A stretch of DNA of 22,671 bases from CAYGJN01 sp964350135 (GTDB taxonomy: Bacteria; Bdellovibrionota; Bacteriovoracia; Bacteriovoracales; Bacteriovoracaceae), in contig CAYGJN010000036.1 in NCBI GenBank assembly GCA_964350135.1, forward strand, positions 1 to 22,671. Reading direction: 5' to 3'. The notes beneath the pieces are model-generated. The model saw only the letters and a program-made list of their open reading frames with translations, was not told where the DNA came from and did not search any database. The position numbers were made by a program, and so were the translations under genes. The first letter of the stretch is position 1, and each line of letters begins with the position of its first letter. Positions 16,188-22,671 of this stretch are shown one piece after another.

Positions 16188-16583
16188 ATGAAAGAATTTT
16201 TAACAATCGGAAAATTAGCTAGTGCGGCAGATGTCACTGTTGAAACGATTCGCTTCTATGAAAGAAAAGGTATTTTAAAACAACCCACAAAGAAAGGTGC
16301 ATTCAGGTATTACTCTGTTGAGTATATAGCTCGAATCCGTTTTGTTAAGAGATCACAGGAGTTAGGTTTTACATTAAAGGAGAGCAAGGCCCTTTTAGAT
16401 TTAAAAATTAAAAACCAGGCAAAGTGCGGTGATGTATTATCTAAAACCAAAGAAAAAATTACAGAAATTAATCAAAAAATAAGCGATCTTAAAAAGATGA
16501 AGAAATCTTTAGAGGGACTAGCTAAATGCTGTGTTGATAACAACCAAGCCCTAAGTGATTGCCCAATTCTTGAATGCTTTTAG
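16188..16583 (+). CDS. MerR family metal-responsive regulator of the arsenic operon
   Basis: This 131-residue protein has the MerR helix-turn-helix (IGKLASAADVTVETIRFYERKG) and the second winged region (FRYYSVEYIARIRFVKRSQELGF). A long dimerisation helix (about 75-108) and a cysteine-rich C-terminal loop follow: Cys80, Cys114-Cys115, Cys125 in DCPIL and Cys130. This set resembles the mercury, lead, cadmium and zinc subgroup, not a copper sensor. It heads a run of arsenic genes, so As(III) binding to the cysteines is a reasonable alternative. No ribosome binding site is present, and the predicted transcript starts at the ATG. Ars operons are usually run by ArsR, so this is uncommon. Confidence 0.88.
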   Translation: MKEFLTIGKLASAADVTVETIRFYERKGILKQPTKKGAFRYYSVEYIARIRFVKRSQELGFTLKESKALLDLKIKNQAKCGDVLSKTKEKITEINQKISDLKKMKKSLEGLAKCCVDNNQALSDCPILECF

Positions 16584-16601
16584 AGATATAAGGGTAGATA
16601 A

Positions 16602-17033
16602 ATGAAAAAAAATGTTTTGTTTTTATGTACGGGCAACTCATGTCGCTCACAAATGGCCGAAGGATGGGGGAAGTTTTTAAAAAGCGATCAATTTAATTTC
16701 TATTCTGCAGGTACAAAAAAACATGGCCTAAACCCTAATGCCATTAAAGTAATGAAAGAAGTTGGGGTTGATATTACAGGGCACAAATCTCAGACCACAG
16801 ACGAGCTTGGTGAGGTGGTGATGGATTACGTATTTACCGTTTGTTCAGATGCAAATGAAAATTGTCCTTTTTTCCCAGGTGGCAAAATTATTCATACAGG
16901 TTTTGATGATCCTCCAAGACTGACAAAAGAAATAAGTGACGAGGAAGAAGTCCTGAGTGTTTATCGTCGTGTCCGCGATGAGATTAAAGAGATGATAAAA
17001 AATATTGAAAAATATATGGAAGGTAATAAATGA
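16602..17033 (+). CDS. arsC: arsenate reductase, thioredoxin-coupled (low-MW phosphatase type)
   Basis: This 143-residue protein has the P-loop CTGNSCRS (nucleophile Cys9 and Arg15) at the N-terminus. The paired Cys81 and Cys88 (FTVCSDANENCPFF) are those used by the pI258-type ArsC to relay a disulfide to thioredoxin. The enzyme reduces arsenate to arsenite in the cytosol for export by the next gene product. AAGGGT precedes the ATG. Its stop overlaps the ACR3 start (ATGA), so translation is coupled. All catalytic residues are present. Confidence 0.93.
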   Translation: MKKNVLFLCTGNSCRSQMAEGWGKFLKSDQFNFYSAGTKKHGLNPNAIKVMKEVGVDITGHKSQTTDELGEVVMDYVFTVCSDANENCPFFPGGKIIHTGFDDPPRLTKEISDEEEVLSVYRRVRDEIKEMIKNIEKYMEGNK

Positions 17034-18061
17034 GTAATGAGTCAGAAAAGATGGGTTTTTTTGAGCGTTATCTAAGTCTTTGGGTTGCTCTTTGTATTGT
17101 TGGTGGAATTGTTCTTGGGAAACTTCTTGGAAGTTCAATTACAATTTTGAGTGAAATGAATATTGCAACTGTTAATATTCCTGTCGCTGTTTTGGTATGG
17201 CTCATGATTTTTCCGATGATGGTGCAAATTGATTTTAGTTCGATTAAAGATGTAGGGAAAAACCCCAAAGGCCTTGTACTAACTCTTATAATAAACTGGT
17301 TAATTAAGCCTTTCACTATGGCCTTTTTCGCTTGGCTTTTCTTTGATAATCTTTTTATGGCCTACCTTAGTCCAGAACTGGCACAAGAGTATATAGCAGG
17401 TGCGATTTTGTTAGGGGCAGCACCTTGTACTGCAATGGTTTTTGTATGGTCTTATCTTACAAAAGGTGATCCGGAATACACACTTGTACAAGTGGCCATC
17501 AACGATCTTGTTTTACTAGTGGCTTTTATACCAATTGTTAAATTTCTCCTAGGTGTGACAAATATTTCGATTCCTTATGATACATTAATTTCATCTGTGG
17601 TGATATTTGTTGTCATACCTTTAATTGGTGGTTATTTGGCCAATATTATCCTAATTAAATCCCATGGCGAAAAATGGTTTAAAGAGGTTTTTATGACAAA
17701 ACTTAAACCTGTATCAATTATGGCACTTCTGACAACATTAGTTTTGCTTTTCGCCTTTCAGGGAGAAAAAATATTAGCTAACCCCTTTCATATATTACTA
17801 ATAGCGATTCCCTTGGCGATTCAAACATATTTTATCTTTTTTGTGGCATGGGGAGTTGGTAAGAAGATGGCCTTGCCTCATTGTGTTTTAAGTCCAGGTT
17901 CAATGATTGGAGCAAGTAATTTTTTTGAATTGGCAGTAGCAGTAGCAATTGCACTTTTTGGGTTAAATTCAGGTGCAGCATTAGTTACGGTTGTTGGTGT
18001 ACTTATTGAAGTACCTATTATGTTAAGCCTTGTTAAAATTTCAAATAAATGGAGATATTAA
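17030..18061 (+). CDS. acr3: ACR3 family arsenite efflux transporter
   Basis: This 343-residue inner-membrane protein has about ten helices. It begins with a short cytosolic segment and FFERYLSLWVALCIVGGIVLG. The ACR3 signature GAILLGAAPCTAMVFVWSYL contains the conserved Cys133 needed for arsenite transport, and LPHCVLSPGSMIGASNFFELAVAVAIALFG is the second conserved block. It exports As(OH)3 using the proton gradient. The start overlaps the arsC stop by 4 bp and its own stop shares a base with the arsH start. Confidence 0.93.
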   Translation: MSNESEKMGFFERYLSLWVALCIVGGIVLGKLLGSSITILSEMNIATVNIPVAVLVWLMIFPMMVQIDFSSIKDVGKNPKGLVLTLIINWLIKPFTMAFFAWLFFDNLFMAYLSPELAQEYIAGAILLGAAPCTAMVFVWSYLTKGDPEYTLVQVAINDLVLLVAFIPIVKFLLGVTNISIPYDTLISSVVIFVVIPLIGGYLANIILIKSHGEKWFKEVFMTKLKPVSIMALLTTLVLLFAFQGEKILANPFHILLIAIPLAIQTYFIFFVAWGVGKKMALPHCVLSPGSMIGASNFFELAVAVAIALFGLNSGAALVTVVGVLIEVPIMLSLVKISNKWRY

Positions 18062-18780
18062 TGAGTTACTTGAATTTTGAAAAATTTGATTTAGTACCTG
18101 ATGGTTTAAAAGTTTCAGAACATAAGCCCCGAATACTAATTTTGTATGGCTCTTTGAGAGACCGCTCATATTCAAGGCTTCTTGCTGAGGAAGCTGGTAA
18201 GATTCTTGAACATATGGGAGCAGAAGTTAAGTTCTATAACCCTGATGGACTTCCTACTTATGATTATGATCGCTCTCTTGAGCATCCAAAGGTTCAAGAA
18301 CTAAGAGAGTTAAGTCTGTGGTCAGAAGGACAAGTTTGGTCTTCTCCAGAACTTCATGGAAATATATCAGGACTTATGAAAACTCAAATAGATTGGATTC
18401 CGCTTTCGATGGGAGCTGTTCGTCCTACTCAAGGAAGAACTCTTGCAGTACTACAAGTAAGTGGCGGCTCTCAGAGTTTTAATGCTGTAAATAATATGCG
18501 GATACTTGGGCGATGGATGCGAATGATTACTATTCCAAATCAATCTTCAGTAGCGAAAGCTTATCAAGAATTTAACGAAGATGGATCAATGAAAGAATCT
18601 AGTTTTAGGGATAGAGTTGTTGATGTAATGGAAGAGCTTATGCGTTTTACTTATCTTACTAGGGATCATGCCGATTTTCTAGTCAATCGTTATAGTGAAA
18701 GAAAAGATGCCCATAACAAGGCCATTGAGGCCATGAATAAGGCGGACTCTAAATGCAAAGCTGGAACTAGGTGCTGCTAG
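18061..18780 (+). CDS. arsH: ArsH NADPH-dependent FMN reductase / organoarsenical oxidase
   Basis: A start at 18049 is possible, but ATG at 18061 has GGAG at 18051-18054 with proper spacing, giving 239 residues. The flavodoxin-like core shows the FMN phosphate loop YGSLRDRSYSRLL, the SPELHGNISGLMKTQIDW segment and LQVSGGSQSFNAVNNMR, all typical of ArsH. ArsH oxidises trivalent methylated or aromatic arsenicals and reduces quinones or metals. The C-terminus has Cys residues (KCKAGTRCC) that could bind arsenicals; this extension is not a standard catalytic element. It sits directly downstream of acr3. Confidence 0.9.
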   Translation: MSYLNFEKFDLVPDGLKVSEHKPRILILYGSLRDRSYSRLLAEEAGKILEHMGAEVKFYNPDGLPTYDYDRSLEHPKVQELRELSLWSEGQVWSSPELHGNISGLMKTQIDWIPLSMGAVRPTQGRTLAVLQVSGGSQSFNAVNNMRILGRWMRMITIPNQSSVAKAYQEFNEDGSMKESSFRDRVVDVMEELMRFTYLTRDHADFLVNRYSERKDAHNKAIEAMNKADSKCKAGTRCC

Positions 18781-18789
18781 GAGAAAACT

Positions 18790-18891
18790 ATGATTCAAGC
18801 TGTTGGTGAAGTTTCTATTGAACATCAAGAATTAGTTAAAAAAGCTTTCTTGAAATATGATCTTAATATCGAATTTACGAGGGATATATGA
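18790..18891 (+). CDS. 33-residue ORF, translationally coupled
   Basis: A strong AGGAGA site (18779-18784) lies 6 bases upstream of the ATG. The 33-codon frame, beginning MIQAVGEVSIEHQELVKK, ends in a TGA that overlaps the next ATG (ATGA). Good ribosome binding and coupling argue that it is translated. No family is recognised and there is no signal or membrane segment. It may be a leader that couples expression of the next gene, or the remnant of a longer gene. Confidence 0.5.
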   Translation: MIQAVGEVSIEHQELVKKAFLKYDLNIEFTRDI

Positions 18892-19598
18892 GCAATATTA
18901 AAAGTTTGTTGGATTTTACGAAGCTGAAAGGCCCTAACGAGGTTCAGAGTCGTTTCAGTGAAGTAGCAGCTAAACTATTTTCAAGTTATGTGTTCGAAAC
19001 CCAAAATGGTGAAAAGTTTAATATTACTGATCTTGAGCTTTATCTTCATAATAAAGATACATTTCAAGATCCTTTTATGACAGCTAGGCACCACACTCAG
19101 CTTACTTCAGGGTATTTTTATATTCATCGAAGTAAAAAAAATAATAAACAATTTAAACGGCCGAATTTTATAGGTCTGGATATTACTTGTGGATCGGCTT
19201 TTGAATGTTTCGGCGGTCTTCTTATTCGAGCCATTAAAAATACTGAAACTGGGAAAGAAATTGATGGGTGTGCCAAGGTTCTTAATTACATTGTAAGCGG
19301 TGTTGAAGACTGCAAGCTCATTTCAAAAAAATGGAGTGAAAGCGATCTGAAAGTACTTGGGGAGATTGACGATTGTAGTATATCTAATTGTTCAGTTCTT
19401 AAGCTAGTTGATTGCGAGAATCTAAATATTGACCATTTCTTTATTGGTGAAAGGGCACATGGGCAGAGTTTAGATACCAGTAAACATGAAGAATACAGCT
19501 CATATAACTTGAAGGCTATTTCTCCAATAAGTGAGAAAAGTAAAAGTAAGATGGTCACTTATAATTTTACTGACCAGTCTTCTAGAATGGTCTCATAA
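18888..19598 (+). CDS. protein resembling 3-methyladenine DNA glycosylases, function unknown
   Basis: The 236-residue protein is soluble and has no signal peptide. Residues 40-130 follow the order of elements in the alkyladenine glycosylase (AAG) fold: an acidic strand ITDLELYLHNKD in the place of the VETEAY catalytic Glu segment, DPFMTARHHTQLTSGYFYIHR like the substrate loop and PGTLYVY strand, then GLDITCGSAFECFGGLLIRAI like the closing strands. The second half has a Cys-rich repeat-like stretch (DDCSISNCSVLKLVDCENLN). The similarity is from pattern reading and is tentative. It is last in the arsenic gene run and starts within the stop of the 33-residue ORF. Confidence 0.45.
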   Translation: MSNIKSLLDFTKLKGPNEVQSRFSEVAAKLFSSYVFETQNGEKFNITDLELYLHNKDTFQDPFMTARHHTQLTSGYFYIHRSKKNNKQFKRPNFIGLDITCGSAFECFGGLLIRAIKNTETGKEIDGCAKVLNYIVSGVEDCKLISKKWSESDLKVLGEIDDCSISNCSVLKLVDCENLNIDHFFIGERAHGQSLDTSKHEEYSSYNLKAISPISEKSKSKMVTYNFTDQSSRMVS

Positions 19599-19630
19599 TT
19601 TTTTAAAAACTGATTTGTTTGAAAAGTAAA

Positions 19631-20464
19631 CTAGATTTTAGCAGACAAGATTGAAGAAATAATTGTTTTACTTGCGATACTTTTTTGCTTTTCTTTTCTA
19701 TAAATAAGACAAATACGATCAAGAAAGTAAGGTGAATCTTTCAAAAGACTTAGGTTTTTATGTTGTTTTGCAACTCTTTCGGGTAAAATTCCTATACCCA
19801 CCCCTAAAGATGTTAATTTTGCGATGACCTCTAAGTTTTCGGATGTAATATTTTTTTCTATCGTAATTGATTTTTTCTTGAGCTTTTGATTGATAACTTG
19901 AGTTTGCTGGAGGTTTGGATCAAAGATTAGAGTATTTTTTCTTCCTCCATTTGTGAATAAGCTAACCTTATCCTTGCAAAGCTCTTTTATCACTAAGTCT
20001 AAATGAGGTTTAGGGTTAACCACAATTCCAAAATCGGTTTTCCAGCTGATAACTTGTTCTGTGATTTCTCTCGATAGACCGTGCTTTAGCGAAAACTCTA
20101 GTTTTGGGTGTTGTTCGCTTAGTTTTGGTAAAAAACACTCTAGGGCATAAAGGGCAACCGAGGGGTGGAGACCAATGGAGTATTTTCCTGAAATTATATT
20201 TTTTTGAATCCTTACAAGTTTTTGAGCTTGTTGCCATTCAAAGAGAACAATTTGTCCTTGCTTTGAAAACTCCTCTCCGAGCCTCGTGAGCTGAACTCCA
20301 TTTTTAAGACGAATCAAAAGGTCACCACCTAACTCTTTTTCTAGCCTCTTGATGGCATAACTGAGCGTCGGTTGAGTCACTCCTAATATCTCAGAGGCCC
20401 TTGTTACATTTAAAGTGCTTGAAATTACGTTGAAATATTGAATGTCATCCATCATTAAAGACAT
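19631..20464 (-). CDS. LysR family transcriptional regulator
   Basis: This 277-residue protein has the LysR helix-turn-helix at residues 8-65 (FNVISSTLNVTRASEILGVT, then SYAIKRLEKELGGDLLIRLKNGVQLTRLG). A periplasmic-binding-protein-like effector domain follows at about 90-270, with the usual GVGIGILPERVA segment. It is slightly shorter than the common 290-310 residues. It is divergent from the XRE gene across an 83-bp gap containing a 14-bp inverted repeat, a likely shared operator. The arsenic run converges on it from the other side with a 32-bp gap and no clear terminator. Confidence 0.88.
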   Translation of the reverse strand: MSLMMDDIQYFNVISSTLNVTRASEILGVTQPTLSYAIKRLEKELGGDLLIRLKNGVQLTRLGEEFSKQGQIVLFEWQQAQKLVRIQKNIISGKYSIGLHPSVALYALECFLPKLSEQHPKLEFSLKHGLSREITEQVISWKTDFGIVVNPKPHLDLVIKELCKDKVSLFTNGGRKNTLIFDPNLQQTQVINQKLKKKSITIEKNITSENLEVIAKLTSLGVGIGILPERVAKQHKNLSLLKDSPYFLDRICLIYRKEKQKSIASKTIISSILSAKI

Positions 20465-20533
20465 AATTATTTTATATCACAATAATTAAATTTAATCATT
20501 TTATTTATTTCTTATGGCTTGATATAAATAATT
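20465..20533. promoter_or_regulatory. inverted repeat in the LysR/XRE divergent promoter
   Basis: The arm at 20465-20479 (AATTATTTTATATCA) and the arm at 20520-20533 (TGATATAAATAATT) are inverted copies that differ by one A. The innermost 9 bp are a perfect match. A 12-bp palindrome, ATTAAATTTAAT, lies between at 20485-20496. The right arm ends just before the XRE ribosome binding site. LysR proteins bind paired dyads of this kind. Confidence 0.5.
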
Positions 20534-20547
20534 CAAGGAGGGAGTTT

Positions 20548-20811
20548 ATGAGCAGCTTGGGTAAGAGACTGAAAAGGATTAGAGAAAGTAAGAAGCTGAG
20601 TATTTCAGAGGTCGCCAGGGCCATTGGAGTCAGTCCAAGTACTTATAGAGAATGGGAATATGGGCGGGAAATGAAAGGTGAACCTTATATGAAATTAGCT
20701 GAAATATTCGGTATTTCCCTAGTAAAACTAATGACCGGTAAGGATACAGAAATTGAAAAGGAGTTGATTGAAATTGAAAGGCATGTAAAAAATATACGGT
20801 CCTTCTTGTAA
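20548..20811 (+). CDS. XRE family helix-turn-helix regulator
   Basis: This 87-residue protein has a Cro/C1-type helix-turn-helix at residues 5-60 (LGKRLKRIRESKKLSISEVARAIGVSPSTYREWEYG, PYMKLAEIFGISLVKLMTG). A short Glu/Ile-rich helix follows (IEKELIEIERHVKNIRSFL) that could mediate dimerisation. An excellent AAGGAGG site lies 6-7 bases before the ATG. Its compact size is typical of phage-like or accessory regulators. It may act on the palindrome at 20868-20882 in front of the next gene. Confidence 0.85.
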   Translation: MSSLGKRLKRIRESKKLSISEVARAIGVSPSTYREWEYGREMKGEPYMKLAEIFGISLVKLMTGKDTEIEKELIEIERHVKNIRSFL

Positions 20812-20867
20812 GCAGTCAATTTATGACGATGTGCAGTTTAGGCATCGCAAATAGTAAAAATGTTTGG

Positions 20868-20882
20868 TATTGGTTACCAATA
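20868..20882. promoter_or_regulatory. perfect 15-nt palindrome upstream of exported protein gene
   Basis: TATTGGT and ACCAATA flank a single T, 29 bp before the ATG at 20912. This size and symmetry fit a Cro/C1-like operator, and the XRE gene immediately upstream is the natural candidate to bind it. Confidence 0.45.
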
Positions 20883-20911
20883 TTGAAAATAACAAATAAA
20901 AGGAGATTCAA

Positions 20912-21343
20912 ATGAAAAAAATAATTTTTGCAATCAGTATATCAATCTTTGCAATAACTGCATTCGCTCAAGAAACAATCGTTGATAATAGTACTACAAC
21001 TATTAAATGCGAGACAGATCAACTCTACAAGATAGTTGATAGAGAAAATAATGTTGAAGAAGCGGTTGATGTACTTCATTGTTCTTTCAGAGAAGAATGG
21101 GAATATGCTTATGGTGCAAACTTTTTGCAGGTTACTGCTCATACCGCTGAGTTTGCATCGAGCCAAATTCAATCAGCTTGTAAAAAGAAAGGATTGAGCT
21201 TTGGTCGTTACATCAGAAATGTTGTTAAAGGAGGTATCGAAAACTTCAAAGTTGAGAATAAAGAAACTCAAGTCGGAGTTGTTGCTAAAATCACAGGCGG
21301 TTTTTACTGTACTCCCGATGACCTTGGACTTTATAAGAAATAA
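20912..21343 (+). CDS. small exported protein of unknown function
   Basis: The 143-residue precursor has a strong signal peptide (MKKIIFAISISIFAITAFAQ). The mature protein has four cysteines (in IKCETD, VLHCSF, SACKKKG and GFYCTPD), which could form two periplasmic disulfides. An AAAGGAG site supports the ATG. A 15-nt palindrome precedes it and a perfect 11-bp hairpin follows it, so it is likely a single regulated transcription unit. No family is recognised. Confidence 0.7.
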   Translation: MKKIIFAISISIFAITAFAQETIVDNSTTTIKCETDQLYKIVDRENNVEEAVDVLHCSFREEWEYAYGANFLQVTAHTAEFASSQIQSACKKKGLSFGRYIRNVVKGGIENFKVENKETQVGVVAKITGGFYCTPDDLGLYKK

Positions 21344-21348
21344 TTTTC

Positions 21349-21384
21349 TTGAGAGCTTCTGGCCCCTTGCCGTGAAGCTCTCAA
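21349..21384 (+). terminator. hairpin terminator after exported protein gene
   Basis: TTGAGAGCTTC (21349-21359) and GAAGCTCTCAA (21374-21384) form a perfect 11-bp stem with a 14-nt loop, 6 bases after the stop. No long T-run follows on the plus strand, so termination efficiency is uncertain. Confidence 0.6.
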
Positions 21385-21810
21385 AACCCAATATTTATAC
21401 CAACTCCGATTTTAATAACTTTTTCACGACTTTTGATATCTTTTCTTGGTTCCCCTAAACGTAGTACTGAAAAGGATCAAGTGAGAGCATTGGTATTAAT
21501 GAAATGAGTTATCTAATACCAGCACTACAGGTAAACTCAGTTATCTATATAGACATCTAATATTTTTTTTATTATTGGAATTTGATTGAGACAAATCTCA
21601 GTTGAGTTAAGCTTCAACATTTCTATTAGCGAAAACTCCAATTATTCGTGGGCATTTTTCATTAATAAATCGAGTTTATTGATTATGGGTATCGAATATT
21701 ACAGCGCTGTTACGTAATTCATCACATATGCCAAATCTCAACGATAGTTCTAAGTTATTACTTGACCCTCTTGAGAGCTGTGTCACGGTTTGGTGGTCAA
21801 AGGAGGCATC
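21385..21810. other. non-coding stretch with repeats upstream of recombinase
   Basis: No convincing gene was found. It holds an inverted repeat TGGTATTA/TAATACCA (21491-21498, 21514-21521), a direct repeat AGTTATCTA (21507-21515, 21539-21547), a TGAGA-CAAA-TCTCA hairpin (21587-21600), a run of eight T near 21563, a second copy of TCTTGAGAGCT (21769-21779, first copy at 21347-21357), and a TTGACC/GGTCAA dyad (21762-21767, 21795-21800) reaching the recombinase ribosome binding site. These could be recombinase binding or attachment sites. Confidence 0.4.
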
Positions 21811-22619
21811 ATGACAATATTAAAAACCAAATCTGAGAAAAATTTAAAAGTTGTATCGATCGAATTAAAATAATTCCACAAATATTTGACGAGGCAACTA
21901 GAAGAGATACAAAAGAAACAATTATTCCAGGTGATCTTCCTGAGTGGGGTGACGTAGTTTCTTGGTTAAGAGGTTTACCCGCTGGACGTTATCGTTTTAT
22001 CAGAGCAATTAGTATGGGGTTTGGAATAAGAGTGTCTGAAGCCTTTGCAGTTGAACCAGATGATTTCTTTGGTTATGAATCTAAAAAACAAATCATGGCA
22101 AGAAATGATTTTATTTCTCGTCTTGTAGAAAAAGAACTTGGCTCGCTATTTTTATATATAAATAAAGCAGACAAGAAACGAGTGAATAAAGATATTGTGA
22201 GAATTATAGGTGAGCAAGATAATGATCCCAAAACTGGTCCATACACAGCTTGTTGTACCTGTGAAGAATTAGCAGCATTTATTGGAGAGATGATAAATGA
22301 TGGTGAACATTTGGAAGAGTTATCAAGAGATGAAGTATACAAGATTATTTACGCTCTTCCTGTTGATAAATCGTCTTTCTTATTCAATCAGTATCGACCG
22401 CACGACGATAGACGCTTGAATATCACGTTACAGTGCTTAGACCTCAGTATGGATATAAATGATGTGGTTGAAATATGCACGCTCTTACATGGCCAATCTA
22501 GCCGTGAAGTATTCGGTAGATATTTTCAGTGGGGCCTTACTCAAAGGCGAAAACAACAAAGTAAAAGAGGGCGTAAGCTGGAGATATTTAAAAAGAAGAA
22601 GACTACTGGCCGATCCTAA
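21811..22619 (+). CDS. divergent tyrosine recombinase, start and body in different frames
   Basis: A strong AAAGGAGG site (21799-21806) leads to ATG 21811, but that frame stops at 21871-21873 after 20 codons. The body is in the -1 frame, open from about 21835 to the stop at 22617-22619. It can be entered by slippage at AAATTTAAAA (21840-21849), giving about 269 residues, or from ATG 22014 giving 201 residues but cutting off box I context. The body shows tyrosine-recombinase boxes: Arg in FGIRVSEAF (box I), His and Arg in RPHDDRR (box II), then HGQSSREVFGRYFQW, where Tyr is the likely nucleophile and Gln stands at the usual GHSS histidine. The N-terminal arm-binding region is short. It could be a frameshifted pseudogene. 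Confidence 0.55.
21840..21849 (+). other. tandem -1 slippery sequence in recombinase 5' region
   Basis: In the frame of the ATG at 21811 this reads A-AAT-TTA-AAA, which contains two overlapping XXXYYYZ heptamers (AAATTTA and TTTAAAA) in register. It lies inside the only window where the two reading frames overlap without stops. It may be a programmed frameshift site or a chance product of A/T richness. Confidence 0.35.
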
Positions 22620-22671
22620 TGAACTTGAATTTATATTTGTTTTTAAATGCTGATTTTAGTCGGCTATTTAT

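Noticed and set aside
20016..20289. ORFs on both strands inside the LysR gene
   Set aside because: They are shadows of the LysR effector domain coding sequence.
22459..22653. ORF overlapping the end of the recombinase gene
   Set aside because: It runs in another frame through the box III region of the recombinase and shows no family features.

Overview
The window is AT-rich throughout and has short intergenic gaps, many small lipoproteins and exported proteins, GTG and TTG starts, and two-component, LysR, MerR and XRE regulators. This suggests a free-living Gram-negative, perhaps a member of the Bdellovibrionota such as the Bacteriovorax/Halobacteriovorax group. That placement is an impression from protein style, not something the sequence proves. 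No rRNA, tRNA or CRISPR array was seen.

Layout. (1) 1-2681: a TauE/SafE permease (minus strand, cut by the window edge), divergent from a tightly packed set of an SO_0444-type metal permease, a short-chain dehydrogenase and a 69-residue acidic lipoprotein. (2) 2678-6629: a receiver-histidine kinase protein (minus), a fused alpha/beta-hydrolase::OsmC protein with a good sigma-70 promoter, and a secreted subtilisin-like protease. (3) 6846-7875: a small exported protein, then a decayed spot where the 3' ends of a LysR-type gene (minus) and a BON-like gene (plus) meet head to head, both lacking their 5' halves. (4) 7951-14282: envelope proteins (a probable beta-barrel, a 571-residue TPR lipoprotein and another exported protein), followed by an ATP-grasp enzyme and a QEGLA/DUF1704 protein with an HEXXXH metallopeptidase motif related to tubulin tyrosine carboxypeptidases. 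(5) 14314-16093: a small winged-helix regulator divergent from an SbtA-type bicarbonate transporter and its SbtB PII-like partner, with a TACATG/CATGTA operator cluster between them. (6) 16150-19598: an arsenic island. A MerR-family regulator with a mer-like, apparently leaderless promoter is followed by thioredoxin-type ArsC, ACR3, ArsH, a 33-residue ORF and a protein resembling 3-methyladenine glycosylases. (7) 19631-21384: a LysR regulator divergent from an XRE regulator across an inverted repeat, then an exported protein of unknown function with a hairpin terminator. (8) 21385-22671: a repeat-bearing non-coding stretch, then a divergent tyrosine recombinase. Its only well-supported start lies in a different frame from its body, joined by a tandem -1 slippery sequence or broken by a mutation.

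How the genes work together. The arsenic genes form the clearest pathway: arsenate is reduced by ArsC, arsenite is exported by ACR3 and organoarsenicals are oxidised by ArsH, probably all controlled by the MerR protein. SbtA/SbtB form a bicarbonate uptake module under the adjacent regulator. The ATP-grasp/QEGLA pair looks like a ligase-peptidase module of unknown substrate and is the most interesting functional unit here. The recombinase and the truncated gene pair mark places where the region has been rearranged.
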